From contig JANYEY010000096.1 in assembly GCA_025359685.1 (NCBI GenBank), positions 1 through 64,000 on the forward strand: DNA of 64,000 nt, written 5' to 3'. Origin of the DNA: Sphingomonadaceae bacterium (GTDB lineage Bacteria; Pseudomonadota; Alphaproteobacteria; Sphingomonadales; Sphingomonadaceae). Shown one piece after another: positions 11,325 to 20,246 of the stretch (position 1 is the stretch's first letter; the number at the start of each line of letters is the position of its first letter). The translations under genes and the position numbers were made by a program. The notes beneath the pieces were generated by a model. That model was not told the origin of the DNA. It saw nothing but the letters and a program-made list of their open reading frames with translations, and ran no database searches.

Positions 11325-11723
11325 ATGGCGTTGACGATCTCTGAGCTGGCGCGTGGCGGCGGGGTTGGCGTCGAAACCGTGCGATATTACCAACGCCGGG
11401 GTCTGCTTTTCGATCCCCGCCCGACAGCCACCCACGCTGGCGGACGCAGGCATTATGGTCCAGACGAATTGAGCCGGTTGCGATTTATCCGCGGGGCGCA
11501 GCGGGCCGGATTTTCGCTCGATGAGATTGCCGAACTGCTTGCGCTCGATGCCACAACCGAACGGGCCCGCGCCCGCGAATTGGCCCGCGCCCGCATTGCC
11601 GAACTCGATACCAAGATCGCCGAGATGCAGCGGGCGCGCCGGTCACTGGAAAAGCTCGCCCGCGAATGCGCGCGCGGTTCGGCCGGCGCCTGTCCGATCA
11701 TCACCGCATTCGAACAGGCCTGA
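11325..11723 (+). CDS. MerR family transcriptional regulator (metal-responsive type)
   Basis: HTH ISELARGGGVGVETVRYYQRRGLL; C-terminal CARGSAGACPII metal-binding-loop-like motif. Confidence 0.92.
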   Translation: MALTISELARGGGVGVETVRYYQRRGLLFDPRPTATHAGGRRHYGPDELSRLRFIRGAQRAGFSLDEIAELLALDATTERARARELARARIAELDTKIAEMQRARRSLEKLARECARGSAGACPIITAFEQA

Positions 11724-11732
11724 GCGCAGCAA

Positions 11733-12833
11733 TCAAACGTTGAACTTGAAGTGCATGACGTCGCCGTCCTGCACCACATATTCCTTGCCTTCCTGCCGAA
11801 GTTTGCCCGCGTCCTTGGCCCCGTTTTCGCCGCCGAGGCCGACGAAGTCATCATAGGCAATGGTCTCGGCGCGGATGAAGCCGCGCTGCATGTCGGAGTG
11901 GATTTCGCCCGCCGCATCGGGGGCCTTGGCCCCGGCGTGGACGGTCCAGGCGCGCGCTTCCTTGGGGCCGACGGTGAAGAAGGTCAGCAGGTGGAGCAGG
12001 TCGTAACCTGAGCGGATGATGCGGGCGAGGCCGGTTTCGTGGAGGCCCATCTCCTCGAGGAACACCATGCGATCGTCCATCTCCATCGAGACCAGCTCGC
12101 TCTCGATCGCCGCTGAAACGATCACCGCTTTGGCGCCCTCGGCCTTGGCCTTGGCGAATACCTTTTCGCTGAACGCATTGCCGCCAGCCGCGCTGTCTTC
12201 CTCGACGTTGCAGACATAAAGCACCGGCTTGGCGGTGAGCAGCTGGGCCGAATTGAACACCTGCAGTTCTTCGGGATCGCTCGGCCGGGCGAGCCGGGCA
12301 GGCTTGCCATCGCGCAGCAGCTCGAGCGCGGGGAGCAGTACGCCCGCCAGCAGCTTGGCATCCTTGTCGCCCTGCGCGGCCTTCTTCTGCGCGGCGGGGA
12401 CGCGCTTTTCCAGGCTTTCGAGATCGGACAGCATCAGCTCGGTTTCAACCGTCTCGGCGTCGCTGACCGGATCGATCTTGTTATCGACGTGCTGGATGTC
12501 GTCATCTTCAAAGCAGCGCAGCACGTGGACGATCGCGTCGACCTCGCGGATATTGCCGAGGAACTGGTTGCCCAGACCCTCGCCCTTGGAGGCACCGCGC
12601 ACGAGTCCGGCAATATCGACGAAGCCGAGCTGGGTCGGGATGATCTTCTGGCTGCCAGCTATCTTCGCCAGCTGGTCAAGCCGCGGGTCGGGCACGCCAA
12701 CCTGGCCGACGTTGGGCTCGATCGTGCAGAACGGATAGTTCGCCGCTTGCGCCGCCTGCGTCTCGGTCAACGCATTGAACAAGGTGGACTTGCCGACATT
12801 AGGCAGTCCGACGATACCGCATTTGAAACCCAT
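11733..12833 (-). CDS. ychF: Redox-regulated ATPase YchF (Obg-like)
   Basis: MGFKCGIVGLPNVGKSTLFNALTETQAAQAANYPFCTIEPNVG. Confidence 0.97.
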   Translation of the reverse strand: MGFKCGIVGLPNVGKSTLFNALTETQAAQAANYPFCTIEPNVGQVGVPDPRLDQLAKIAGSQKIIPTQLGFVDIAGLVRGASKGEGLGNQFLGNIREVDAIVHVLRCFEDDDIQHVDNKIDPVSDAETVETELMLSDLESLEKRVPAAQKKAAQGDKDAKLLAGVLLPALELLRDGKPARLARPSDPEELQVFNSAQLLTAKPVLYVCNVEEDSAAGGNAFSEKVFAKAKAEGAKAVIVSAAIESELVSMEMDDRMVFLEEMGLHETGLARIIRSGYDLLHLLTFFTVGPKEARAWTVHAGAKAPDAAGEIHSDMQRGFIRAETIAYDDFVGLGGENGAKDAGKLRQEGKEYVVQDGDVMHFKFNV

Positions 12834-12904
12834 TATTGACTCCGGTGAGACGTGCGCGCCTCTTATGGACAAGCGGCGACAATTGCTAGGCGGGAGTCCG
12901 GATC

Positions 12905-13285
12905 ATGGGCGTATTGGGAATTGGCGGGGTATTCTTCCGGGCGAAGGATCCCGATGCGCTGAACACGTGGTACCGCACGCACCTCCATGTCGGGGCAGGG
13001 TGCAATGCCGATGCGACCGGCCCGGTCGATGAATGGAGCTGGACCACGCTGGGCGGGCCGACCGTGTTCGCACCGTTCAAGGCCGACACAGACTATTTCC
13101 CGGCCAACAAGCAGTTCATGCTCAATCTAAGAGTGACCGGGATTGATGCCCTGCTTGCCGCGCTGCGCGGTGCCAGCATAGAAGTGATCACCAAGCCTGA
13201 GTGGGATGACCCGCAAATGGGCAAGTTCGCCCGCATTCACGATCCCGAAGGCAACCCGATCGAACTGTGGCAACCGCCAGCCTAG
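12905..13285 (+). CDS. VOC family (glyoxalase-like) protein
   Basis: Glyoxalase fold pattern (IGGVFFRAKDPDALNTWYRTHL...HDPEGNPIELWQP). Confidence 0.88.
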   Translation: MGVLGIGGVFFRAKDPDALNTWYRTHLHVGAGCNADATGPVDEWSWTTLGGPTVFAPFKADTDYFPANKQFMLNLRVTGIDALLAALRGASIEVITKPEWDDPQMGKFARIHDPEGNPIELWQPPA

Positions 13286-13854
13286 TCCGCCAGCCGCAGC
13301 GCAACGTCATTCATGAAACGCACGTCATCGCCCTTGGCGAGCCAGTCCGCCTCGGCCGATATCGCGCCGAGCAGATCGGCGAGCGGGTCCATTTCGGCCT
13401 TGGCGTAGTTGCCCAGTACATAGCCGCTGACCCGGTCCTTGTGCCCGGGGTGCCCAATCCCGATGCGCACGCGGCGAAAGTCGGGCCCGAGGTGCTGGTC
13501 GATCGAGCGCAGGCCGTTGTGCCCGGCGAGCCCGCCGCCCATCCGCACCTTGACCTTGAACGGCGCGAGATCGAGTTCGTCGTGGAAAACGGTCAGCGCA
13601 TCGGGTTCCAGCTTGTAGAACCGCAACGCCTCACTCACCGCGCGGCCGCTTTCGTTCATGAAGGTCGCGGGTTTGAGCAGCAGCACTTTGGTGCCGCCGA
13701 TCCGGCCTTCCTGCAGCCAGCCCGAGAACTTCTTCTGCACAGCGCCGAAGCTATACACCTCGGCAATGGTGTCAGCCGCCATGAAGCCGACGTTGTGTCG
13801 GTGCAGCGCATATTGCGCGCCCGGATTGCCAAGGCCGACCCATAATTGCACCAA
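13282..13854 (-). CDS. pth: Peptidyl-tRNA hydrolase
   Basis: LWVGLGNPGAQYALHRHNVGFMAAD...GGGLAGHNGLRSI. Confidence 0.97.
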   Translation of the reverse strand: MVQLWVGLGNPGAQYALHRHNVGFMAADTIAEVYSFGAVQKKFSGWLQEGRIGGTKVLLLKPATFMNESGRAVSEALRFYKLEPDALTVFHDELDLAPFKVKVRMGGGLAGHNGLRSIDQHLGPDFRRVRIGIGHPGHKDRVSGYVLGNYAKAEMDPLADLLGAISAEADWLAKGDDVRFMNDVALRLAD

Positions 13855-13875
13855 GCAGTCTCCGAACCTCGCCTG

Positions 13876-14307
13876 TTACTGGCCGAGTGCGGCGGCGAGG
13901 ACGTTTCCCTGCGCGTCCATCGCTCGCGAGAGGCACGTCCGCGTGGTTTCGGAAGCGGCGTTGGCATCTTCGCTGCCTTGCGCCGCAAACAGTTTCCCGG
14001 CCTGCGCCGAGCGGTCAGCGATCCACGGCTTGGTATAGAGGAACCCGGTGTAGAAACTCACGCCCCGGGCAGTCTGGTCGTCAACCAGATCGGCGGTCTT
14101 GCGATCGGCTTCGCTCGTTGCCGCATCCTTTGCCGCCGTGGACGACGTGTTGCTCAGGCGGATCAACCGGAACATGCAGTCGATCGCCTGTTCCTCGGTG
14201 AGACCAGCGAGCGGAACAACGCCTGGTGCGGGCTTGGGCGCGGCGGCGCCAAGAGTCGTTGCCGTCAGCGCAAGGCAGACTGCCGAACCGATGCCGATGA
14301 TCTTCAT
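13876..14307 (-). CDS. Secreted hypothetical protein
   Basis: ORF with Sec signal peptide in the gap between pth and rplY. Confidence 0.65.
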   Translation of the reverse strand: MKIIGIGSAVCLALTATTLGAAAPKPAPGVVPLAGLTEEQAIDCMFRLIRLSNTSSTAAKDAATSEADRKTADLVDDQTARGVSFYTGFLYTKPWIADRSAQAGKLFAAQGSEDANAASETTRTCLSRAMDAQGNVLAAALGQ

Positions 14308-14317
14308 TGATAGCCCC

Positions 14318-14354
14318 CAAAAGCAAAACCGGACCGCGTTGCCACGGTCCGGTT
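14318..14354 (-). terminator. Intrinsic terminator downstream of rplY
   Basis: Perfect 10-bp inverted repeat AACCGGACCG/CGGTCCGGTT (14327-14336/14345-14354), then TTTTGCTTTTG on the minus strand. Confidence 0.85.
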
Positions 14355-14407
14355 GAGCATCGACTGACTAAGGCTGGCGGTCAACCATGGGCTGACCGCA
14401 AGGAAGG

Positions 14408-15028
14408 TTATTCCTCGCCGGCAGCTTCGGTTGTGGCGTTGTCGCCGGTTTCGCTGCGCAGGCCCGACGGCGCGATGATCGTGGCGATGGTGAAATCGCG
14501 GTCAGTGATCGCCGAGGTCGAACCCTGGGGCAGCTTGACGTAGCTGATATGGATCGAATCGCCGATATCGAGCCCGGTGACATCGATCTGGATGTCTTCG
14601 GGCATCTTGTCCGCGTCGCAGATCAGTTCGAGCTCATGGCGCACGATGTTGAGTACGCCGCCGCGCTTGAGGCCGGGCGAAGCTTCCTCGTTGATGAACA
14701 TGACCGGCACGTTGACGTGCACAGTCGAATCCTTCGACAAGCGCAGGAAATCGGCGTGGAGCGGACGATCGGTGACCGGGTGGAAAGCAACGTCCTTGGG
14801 CAGCGTACGCAGTTTCTTGCCGCCCACTTCGATCTCGATGATCGAGTTCAGGAAGTGGCCGGTGCTCAGCCGCTTGACCAGCAGCTTTTCCTCGACGTGG
14901 ATCGCCAGGGGCTCTTCTTTACCGCCGTATATAACGGCAGGAACGCGGCCTTCACGACGCAGTGCACGGGAGGCTCCCTTGCCAGCCCGTTCACGCGTCT
15001 CGGCCGGCAGGTTCAGCGTATCGCTCAT
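14408..15028 (-). CDS. rplY: 50S ribosomal protein L25/general stress protein Ctc
   Basis: L25/Ctc translation ([25 protein letters not shown]). Confidence 0.96.
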   Translation of the reverse strand: MSDTLNLPAETRERAGKGASRALRREGRVPAVIYGGKEEPLAIHVEEKLLVKRLSTGHFLNSIIEIEVGGKKLRTLPKDVAFHPVTDRPLHADFLRLSKDSTVHVNVPVMFINEEASPGLKRGGVLNIVRHELELICDADKMPEDIQIDVTGLDIGDSIHISYVKLPQGSTSAITDRDFTIATIIAPSGLRSETGDNATTEAAGEE

Positions 15029-15139
15029 GGTACTTGCCTTTCAAAACTCTGGATTGATACATCTCCGCCGTCTCGCCTCCAGGGATGACCTAAGACGGGG
15101 AAGCGGGCGCCGTTAGCGGCAAAGCACCATTAATGCAAG

Positions 15140-16018
15140 CTACTGGAGCCGGGTGACCGTGTAGCCGAGCCGGGTCAGCAGAGCGGGCAGGCCGTCCTGG
15201 CCGGCCAGGTGCGCCAGCCCGACCGCGACGAACGGATGCGCGCCTTGCTGAAGCTCGCCGACCAGCCGCGCCAGCCAGGCATCGTTGCGCCGGGTGAGCA
15301 GAGCCTGGCGCAGTTCCGGGTTGCTGCGAAAATCGGCGGTTGTTTCGGCATCGACCGTGGCGAGGTCGCCATGCGCCCAGGCCTGTTCAAGCTTGCGCAG
15401 GCTGGCGAGATCTTCGCCGGGCCGCGCGATTGCGGCTTCCAGCAGCGCGCGCTGCGCCGCTTCGGGCAGGTGGTCGAAGATCGCGAGCTGCGCCGCGGCA
15501 CCTTCGAATTCCTCGACCGGCTTGGTGTAATTACGCACCAACGCCCGGTCGATTCCGTTGGCGGCGTTGGAATCACCCGCCGCCATTGCCGCATTCTGCA
15601 ACATCAACGCCGCCGCCCAGGTCTCATAGGGATCGAGCGCGCCGGGTTCGAAGTGATCGGCCTTGAGCGCCGTATCGAGCTCGCCATGCTGATCGGGCGG
15701 AACCCGCTGTTCAAGCGGCGGCAGTCCGGGGCTTTGCGCCAGCGCGGCAAAGGTCTTGGCGGTGGCCGCATCGTCCTCGATATTCGCCACTTCCAGCAGC
15801 AGCCGGTCGGATTGGCCAAGCGCCGCCGCGACCTTGGCCGATTTCCACTCGACCGGCCGGGGCAGCGCGTGGATCGTGCCGAACAGCCACGCCTGCTGCC
15901 CGCCCGGACCCTCGACCAGCCACAGTGCCGGGCGAACTTCGGCCGGCTTGGCACAGCCAGCCAGCGCCAGCGCGGCCAATGCGGCGCAGACCAGGCCGCG
16001 CAGTTTCCTACTGGACAC
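15140..16018 (-). CDS. TraB/GumN family lipoprotein
   Basis: LALAGCAKP lipobox; WLFGTIHALP...VAVGLAHLAGQDGLPALLTRLGYTVTRL; GTG start inferred. Confidence 0.85.
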   Translation of the reverse strand: MSSRKLRGLVCAALAALALAGCAKPAEVRPALWLVEGPGGQQAWLFGTIHALPRPVEWKSAKVAAALGQSDRLLLEVANIEDDAATAKTFAALAQSPGLPPLEQRVPPDQHGELDTALKADHFEPGALDPYETWAAALMLQNAAMAAGDSNAANGIDRALVRNYTKPVEEFEGAAAQLAIFDHLPEAAQRALLEAAIARPGEDLASLRKLEQAWAHGDLATVDAETTADFRSNPELRQALLTRRNDAWLARLVGELQQGAHPFVAVGLAHLAGQDGLPALLTRLGYTVTRLQ

Positions 16019-16955
16019 GGACCGCCTTGATCCCGTGTTTCGAGAGCACGTCCTGCACGCTGCCCTTGCCGCCAAGGTGACCCGCCCCGACCGCGATGAA
16101 CACCGTGCCGGGATGCTTCAACCGGTTTTCGATCCATGCCGCCCAGTTGCGGTTGCGGCTGAAGATCAGCGCTTCGGCCAGCACCGGGCTGTCACTTTCG
16201 GCGTTGAGTTGTTTGGCCAGACCAGCCGCATCGCCGCGGGTCCAGCTGCCGACCATGGCGGCGATTTCGGCGTTGATCTCGGGCAGGGCGTCAAGCACGT
16301 TGCCCAGGTATTCAAGCTGCTCTTCCTCGGTCAGCGCATCGAACTGGCCGAACTGGAAGTCGGCGGTTTCAAGCCCGGTGCGCGGGTGGCCAAGCTCGGT
16401 CGCGCGTTTGGTCAGCCCGTTCTCGACCCCGGACTGGATGTTGTAGCCCGCTTTCTGCAGCTGCAGGATCGGCAAGGTCGCGGCGGCCACCCAGGGCTTC
16501 TTTTTGTCGAGGAGCGAGACCGGCAGGCCGAGCTTGGTCATTGCCGCTTCGAATTGCGCGCGGTGCTTTTCATCCATCATCTGGCGCAGGTTCTTGCTCG
16601 GGGCCAACGTGCCATGGCGCAGCAGCGCCGCCGCAATGTCGCCGGTGGGGAGGTCGGGCAGCTCGGTCACCAAGGTGTCCGAATGATCGAGCGCATAAGC
16701 CAGCGGGCCATTGAGCCAGTCGATCCCATCTGGCAGCAAGTGGATCGTGCCGAACAGGTAGATCGTGGTGTCGTGGTCGGCTATCTTCCACAGCGCCGGG
16801 TGGGCCTGAACGGGAGCCGCCATTGGCGCCGCCTGGACCGGCTGCGGGCTTGGCAGGCGCTGCGGGTCGGCCGGCGCATTCGCGCTCCCGGCCAGCGCGA
16901 AAATGGCAAACACGGGGGCAATCAACGGGGCGAACAGGCGCGTGGCTAAGGTCAT
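16008..16955 (-). CDS. TraB/GumN family protein
   Basis: IYLFGTIHLLPDGIDW...FIAVGAGHLGGKGSVQDVLSKHGIKAVRVQ. Confidence 0.87.
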   Translation of the reverse strand: MTLATRLFAPLIAPVFAIFALAGSANAPADPQRLPSPQPVQAAPMAAPVQAHPALWKIADHDTTIYLFGTIHLLPDGIDWLNGPLAYALDHSDTLVTELPDLPTGDIAAALLRHGTLAPSKNLRQMMDEKHRAQFEAAMTKLGLPVSLLDKKKPWVAAATLPILQLQKAGYNIQSGVENGLTKRATELGHPRTGLETADFQFGQFDALTEEEQLEYLGNVLDALPEINAEIAAMVGSWTRGDAAGLAKQLNAESDSPVLAEALIFSRNRNWAAWIENRLKHPGTVFIAVGAGHLGGKGSVQDVLSKHGIKAVRVQ

Positions 16956-17041
16956 GGCAGCGTCCTAACCGTTCAATTCCTCACAGTCGATGAACGAATG
17001 CGGATATTGACCCTGTCCAGCCCATCCGCCAAAGGCCGCCC

Positions 17042-17944
17042 ATGCGCGAAACTGCCCGGCCGCTCAGCTTCCAGGATATGATCCTGCGCCTCCATGCCTA
17101 CTGGAGCGGGCACGGCTGCCTGATCCTCCAGCCTTATGACATGCGCGTGGGGGCGGGTACGTTCCATCCGGCCACCACGCTGCGCAGCCTTGGCCCGGAA
17201 AGCTGGAACGCGGCCTATGTCCAGCCGAGCCGCCGCCCCACTGACGGGCGCTATGGCAAGAACCCCAACCGGCTGCAGCACTATTACCAGTACCAGGTGA
17301 TTATGAAGCCGAGCCCGGCCAATTTCCAGGAGCTGTATCTCGGCAGCCTGCTGGAAATCGGTATCGATCCGCTGGCGCACGACATCCGCTTTGTCGAGGA
17401 TGACTGGGAAAGCCCCACGCTGGGCGCCTGGGGGCTGGGCTGGGAAGTATGGTGCGACGGGATGGAAGTCAGCCAGTTCACCTATTTTCAGCAGATGGGC
17501 GGGTTCGATTGCAAGCCGGTCGCGGGCGAGCTGACCTATGGGCTGGAGCGCCTGGCAATGTACATCCAGGGCGTCGACAACGTCTACGACCTGGCGTTCA
17601 ACGGCGCCGGGGTCCGCTACGGCGAAGTGTTCCTGAAGAACGAGCAGGAATTCTCGAAATACAATTTCGAAGTGGCCGACACCGACAGCCTGTTCAAGGG
17701 CTTCCAGGCCGCCGAGGCCGAATGCCAGCGCTGCATCGAGGCCGACATTCCGCTCGCCGCCTATGACCAGGCGATCGAGGCCAGCCACCTGTTCAACCTG
17801 CTGCAGGCGCGCGGCGTGATCTCGGTGCAGGAACGCGCCAGCTACATGGGCCGGGTTCGCGACCTTGCAAAGGGCAGCTGCCAGGCGTGGATCGGTAAGA
17901 ACACCGCGCAGTGGCAGGCGGACTATCCGGAGTGGGTGTTGTGA
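17042..17944 (+). CDS. glyQ: Glycine--tRNA ligase alpha subunit
   Basis: [45 protein letters not shown]. Confidence 0.98.
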   Translation: MRETARPLSFQDMILRLHAYWSGHGCLILQPYDMRVGAGTFHPATTLRSLGPESWNAAYVQPSRRPTDGRYGKNPNRLQHYYQYQVIMKPSPANFQELYLGSLLEIGIDPLAHDIRFVEDDWESPTLGAWGLGWEVWCDGMEVSQFTYFQQMGGFDCKPVAGELTYGLERLAMYIQGVDNVYDLAFNGAGVRYGEVFLKNEQEFSKYNFEVADTDSLFKGFQAAEAECQRCIEADIPLAAYDQAIEASHLFNLLQARGVISVQERASYMGRVRDLAKGSCQAWIGKNTAQWQADYPEWVL

Positions 17945-20187
17945 GCGACCGGCTTGCCTCCGGCGCGACCGAAAAAGCGCGCGCCTTCCTGCTCGAACTG
18001 CGCTCGGAAGAGATCCCCGCACGGATGCAAGCCGGCGCGCGCGCTGACTTGGAAAAGCTGTTCCGCAAGGAAATGACCACCGCAGGAGTGAGCGTGGGCG
18101 AGGTAACCGTATGGTCGACCCCGCGCCGTCTCGTGCTGATTGCGCGCGGCCTGCCGGTTGCAACCGCAGCCATAAGCGAAGAACTCAAAGGTCCCCGCGT
18201 CGGTGCGCCGCCGCAAGCGCTCGAAGGCTTCCTGCGCAAGACCGGTCTGAGCGAAGACCAGCTGACCGAGCGGGACGGGGTGTTTTACGCCGTCACCGAG
18301 AAGCCCGGCTGCGCCACCGCCGATGTTCTGGCCGAGTCGATCCCGGCGATCGTCCGCGCCTTTCCGTGGCCCAAATCGATGCGTTGGGGCGCGGCCTCGC
18401 TGAGCAGTGAGAGCTTGCGCTGGGTGCGGCCGCTGTCGGGCATCGTCGCGCTGTTCGATTGCAAGGTGGTTGATTGCGCAGTCGGCGATATTGCTGCGAG
18501 CAATCACACACTCGGCCACCGCTTCCATTCCTCGGGTCCGATCCAGATCGACGGTGCAGACGACTACGCCGCCAAGCTGCGCGCCGCGCACGTGATCGTT
18601 GACCACGAGGAGCGGCAGGACTTCATCCGCGAGCACGCCCTCGCCGCCGCGCACGCCGCCGGGCTGGTGATGGTCGCCGACGAAGGGCTGGTGGTCGAGA
18701 ACGCCGGGCTGACCGAATGGCCAGTGCCACTGCTCGGGCGCTTCGACGAGGCTTACCTCGACGTGCCGCCCGAAGTGATCCAGCTCACCGCGCGGACCAA
18801 CCAGAAGTACTTCATCTGCCGCGAGCGCACCCCAGAGGGCGCGGACGAGGGCAAGCTCGCCAACGCCTTCATCTGCACCGCCAACATCGTCGCCACCGAT
18901 CATGGTGAGGCAATTGTCGACGGCAACCGCAAGGTCCTCGCCGCACGCCTGTCCGACGCGCGCTTCTTCTGGGAGCAGGATCGCAGGAAGACGCTTAGCG
19001 AGCACGCCGATGGCCTTGCGCGGATTACCTTCCATGAGAAGCTGGGCACGGTTGCGGACAAGGTTGAGCGGGTGGCTAAATTGGCCGAGTGGCTCGCGCA
19101 GGAAGGCATCGTCCCGAACTGCGATCCCAAGCTGGCGCGGCAGGCGGCGGAACTGTGCAAGGCCGACCTCGTCACCGAAATGGTCGGCGAATTCCCCGAA
19201 CTGCAAGGCGTGATCGGCGGCTATTACGCCGCGGACGAGGGCCTACCCCAAGCCGTCACCGAGGCGATCCGCGATCACTACAAGCCGGTCGGGCAGGGCG
19301 ATGATGTACCCACCGCACCGGTGACGGTGGCGGTCAGTTTGGCGGATAAGCTGGATAGTTTGGTCAGTTTCTTTTTGATTGATCTCAAGCCTACCGGATC
19401 GAAAGATCCGTTCGCGCTACGTCGCGCAGCGATTGGCACTCTCGAGCTGATATTCAAGAATCAACTAAGGTTCAGGATCGATAAGGCGATTTTGAACGCT
19501 CAAGTTGTCCGTCGAACGCAGGAACTATTAGCACGCAATCGTGCGATTAAGAGCGCATTGATTGATGCGGTTCAGACCCTCGAACTGGATGGGCATGACA
19601 AGGACGATCTTGTCGAGGTCGCGCAGAACAGCCGTTTGGAAACTGTGTTTGAACAGCTTGATCCATTTCTAGAATTCGGCTTACTCGCCTTCTTCGCCGA
19701 CCGCCTTAAAGTCCAGCAGCGCGAAGCGGGTGTCCGCCACGACTTGATCGACGCGGTGTTCGCGCTGGGCGGGGAGGACGATCTTGTTCGCCTGCTCGCC
19801 CGGGTCCATGCGCTTCAAGCGTTTATCGGCACCGAGGACGGCACCAACCTGCTCGCCGGGTACAAGCGTGCGGCCAATATCCTCAAGAAGGAAAGCTTCA
19901 CCGGGGGCGAGGCAAAATCGCTTTCCTACTCCCCCGAACCTGCGGAAAAGGCGCTGATGGATGCGCTTGATCTCGCCGGGCCGCAGGCCGCTGCTGCCGT
20001 TGCGGGCGAGTACTTCGCACGCGCGATGGCCGCGCTCGCCACGCTGCGCGCGCCGATCGATGCGTTCTTCGACGATGTGACGGTCAACGATGCCGATCCG
20101 GCCAAGCGTGAGGCACGATTGGGTCTGCTCGCGCGTTTCCGCGATGCGGTCCATTCAGTCGCCGATTTCTCGAAAATCGAGGGCTGA
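17941..20187 (+). CDS. glyS: Glycine--tRNA ligase beta subunit
   Basis: [15 protein letters not shown]...ADKLDSLV...[15 protein letters not shown] start overlapping glyQ. Confidence 0.97.
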   Translation: MSDRLASGATEKARAFLLELRSEEIPARMQAGARADLEKLFRKEMTTAGVSVGEVTVWSTPRRLVLIARGLPVATAAISEELKGPRVGAPPQALEGFLRKTGLSEDQLTERDGVFYAVTEKPGCATADVLAESIPAIVRAFPWPKSMRWGAASLSSESLRWVRPLSGIVALFDCKVVDCAVGDIAASNHTLGHRFHSSGPIQIDGADDYAAKLRAAHVIVDHEERQDFIREHALAAAHAAGLVMVADEGLVVENAGLTEWPVPLLGRFDEAYLDVPPEVIQLTARTNQKYFICRERTPEGADEGKLANAFICTANIVATDHGEAIVDGNRKVLAARLSDARFFWEQDRRKTLSEHADGLARITFHEKLGTVADKVERVAKLAEWLAQEGIVPNCDPKLARQAAELCKADLVTEMVGEFPELQGVIGGYYAADEGLPQAVTEAIRDHYKPVGQGDDVPTAPVTVAVSLADKLDSLVSFFLIDLKPTGSKDPFALRRAAIGTLELIFKNQLRFRIDKAILNAQVVRRTQELLARNRAIKSALIDAVQTLELDGHDKDDLVEVAQNSRLETVFEQLDPFLEFGLLAFFADRLKVQQREAGVRHDLIDAVFALGGEDDLVRLLARVHALQAFIGTEDGTNLLAGYKRAANILKKESFTGGEAKSLSYSPEPAEKALMDALDLAGPQAAAAVAGEYFARAMAALATLRAPIDAFFDDVTVNDADPAKREARLGLLARFRDAVHSVADFSKIEG

Positions 20188-20246
20188 TTTTTTTCGCTTA
20201 GACTGTGGTCCAAGCGGTCCACGCTCATGCCAACAAGGCGGGTCGA

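Noticed and set aside
8902-11723. Interpretation as a classical mercury resistance operon
   Set aside because: Despite the mer-like operator there is no MerA, MerT or MerP, and the regulator has a two-Cys C-X7-C loop
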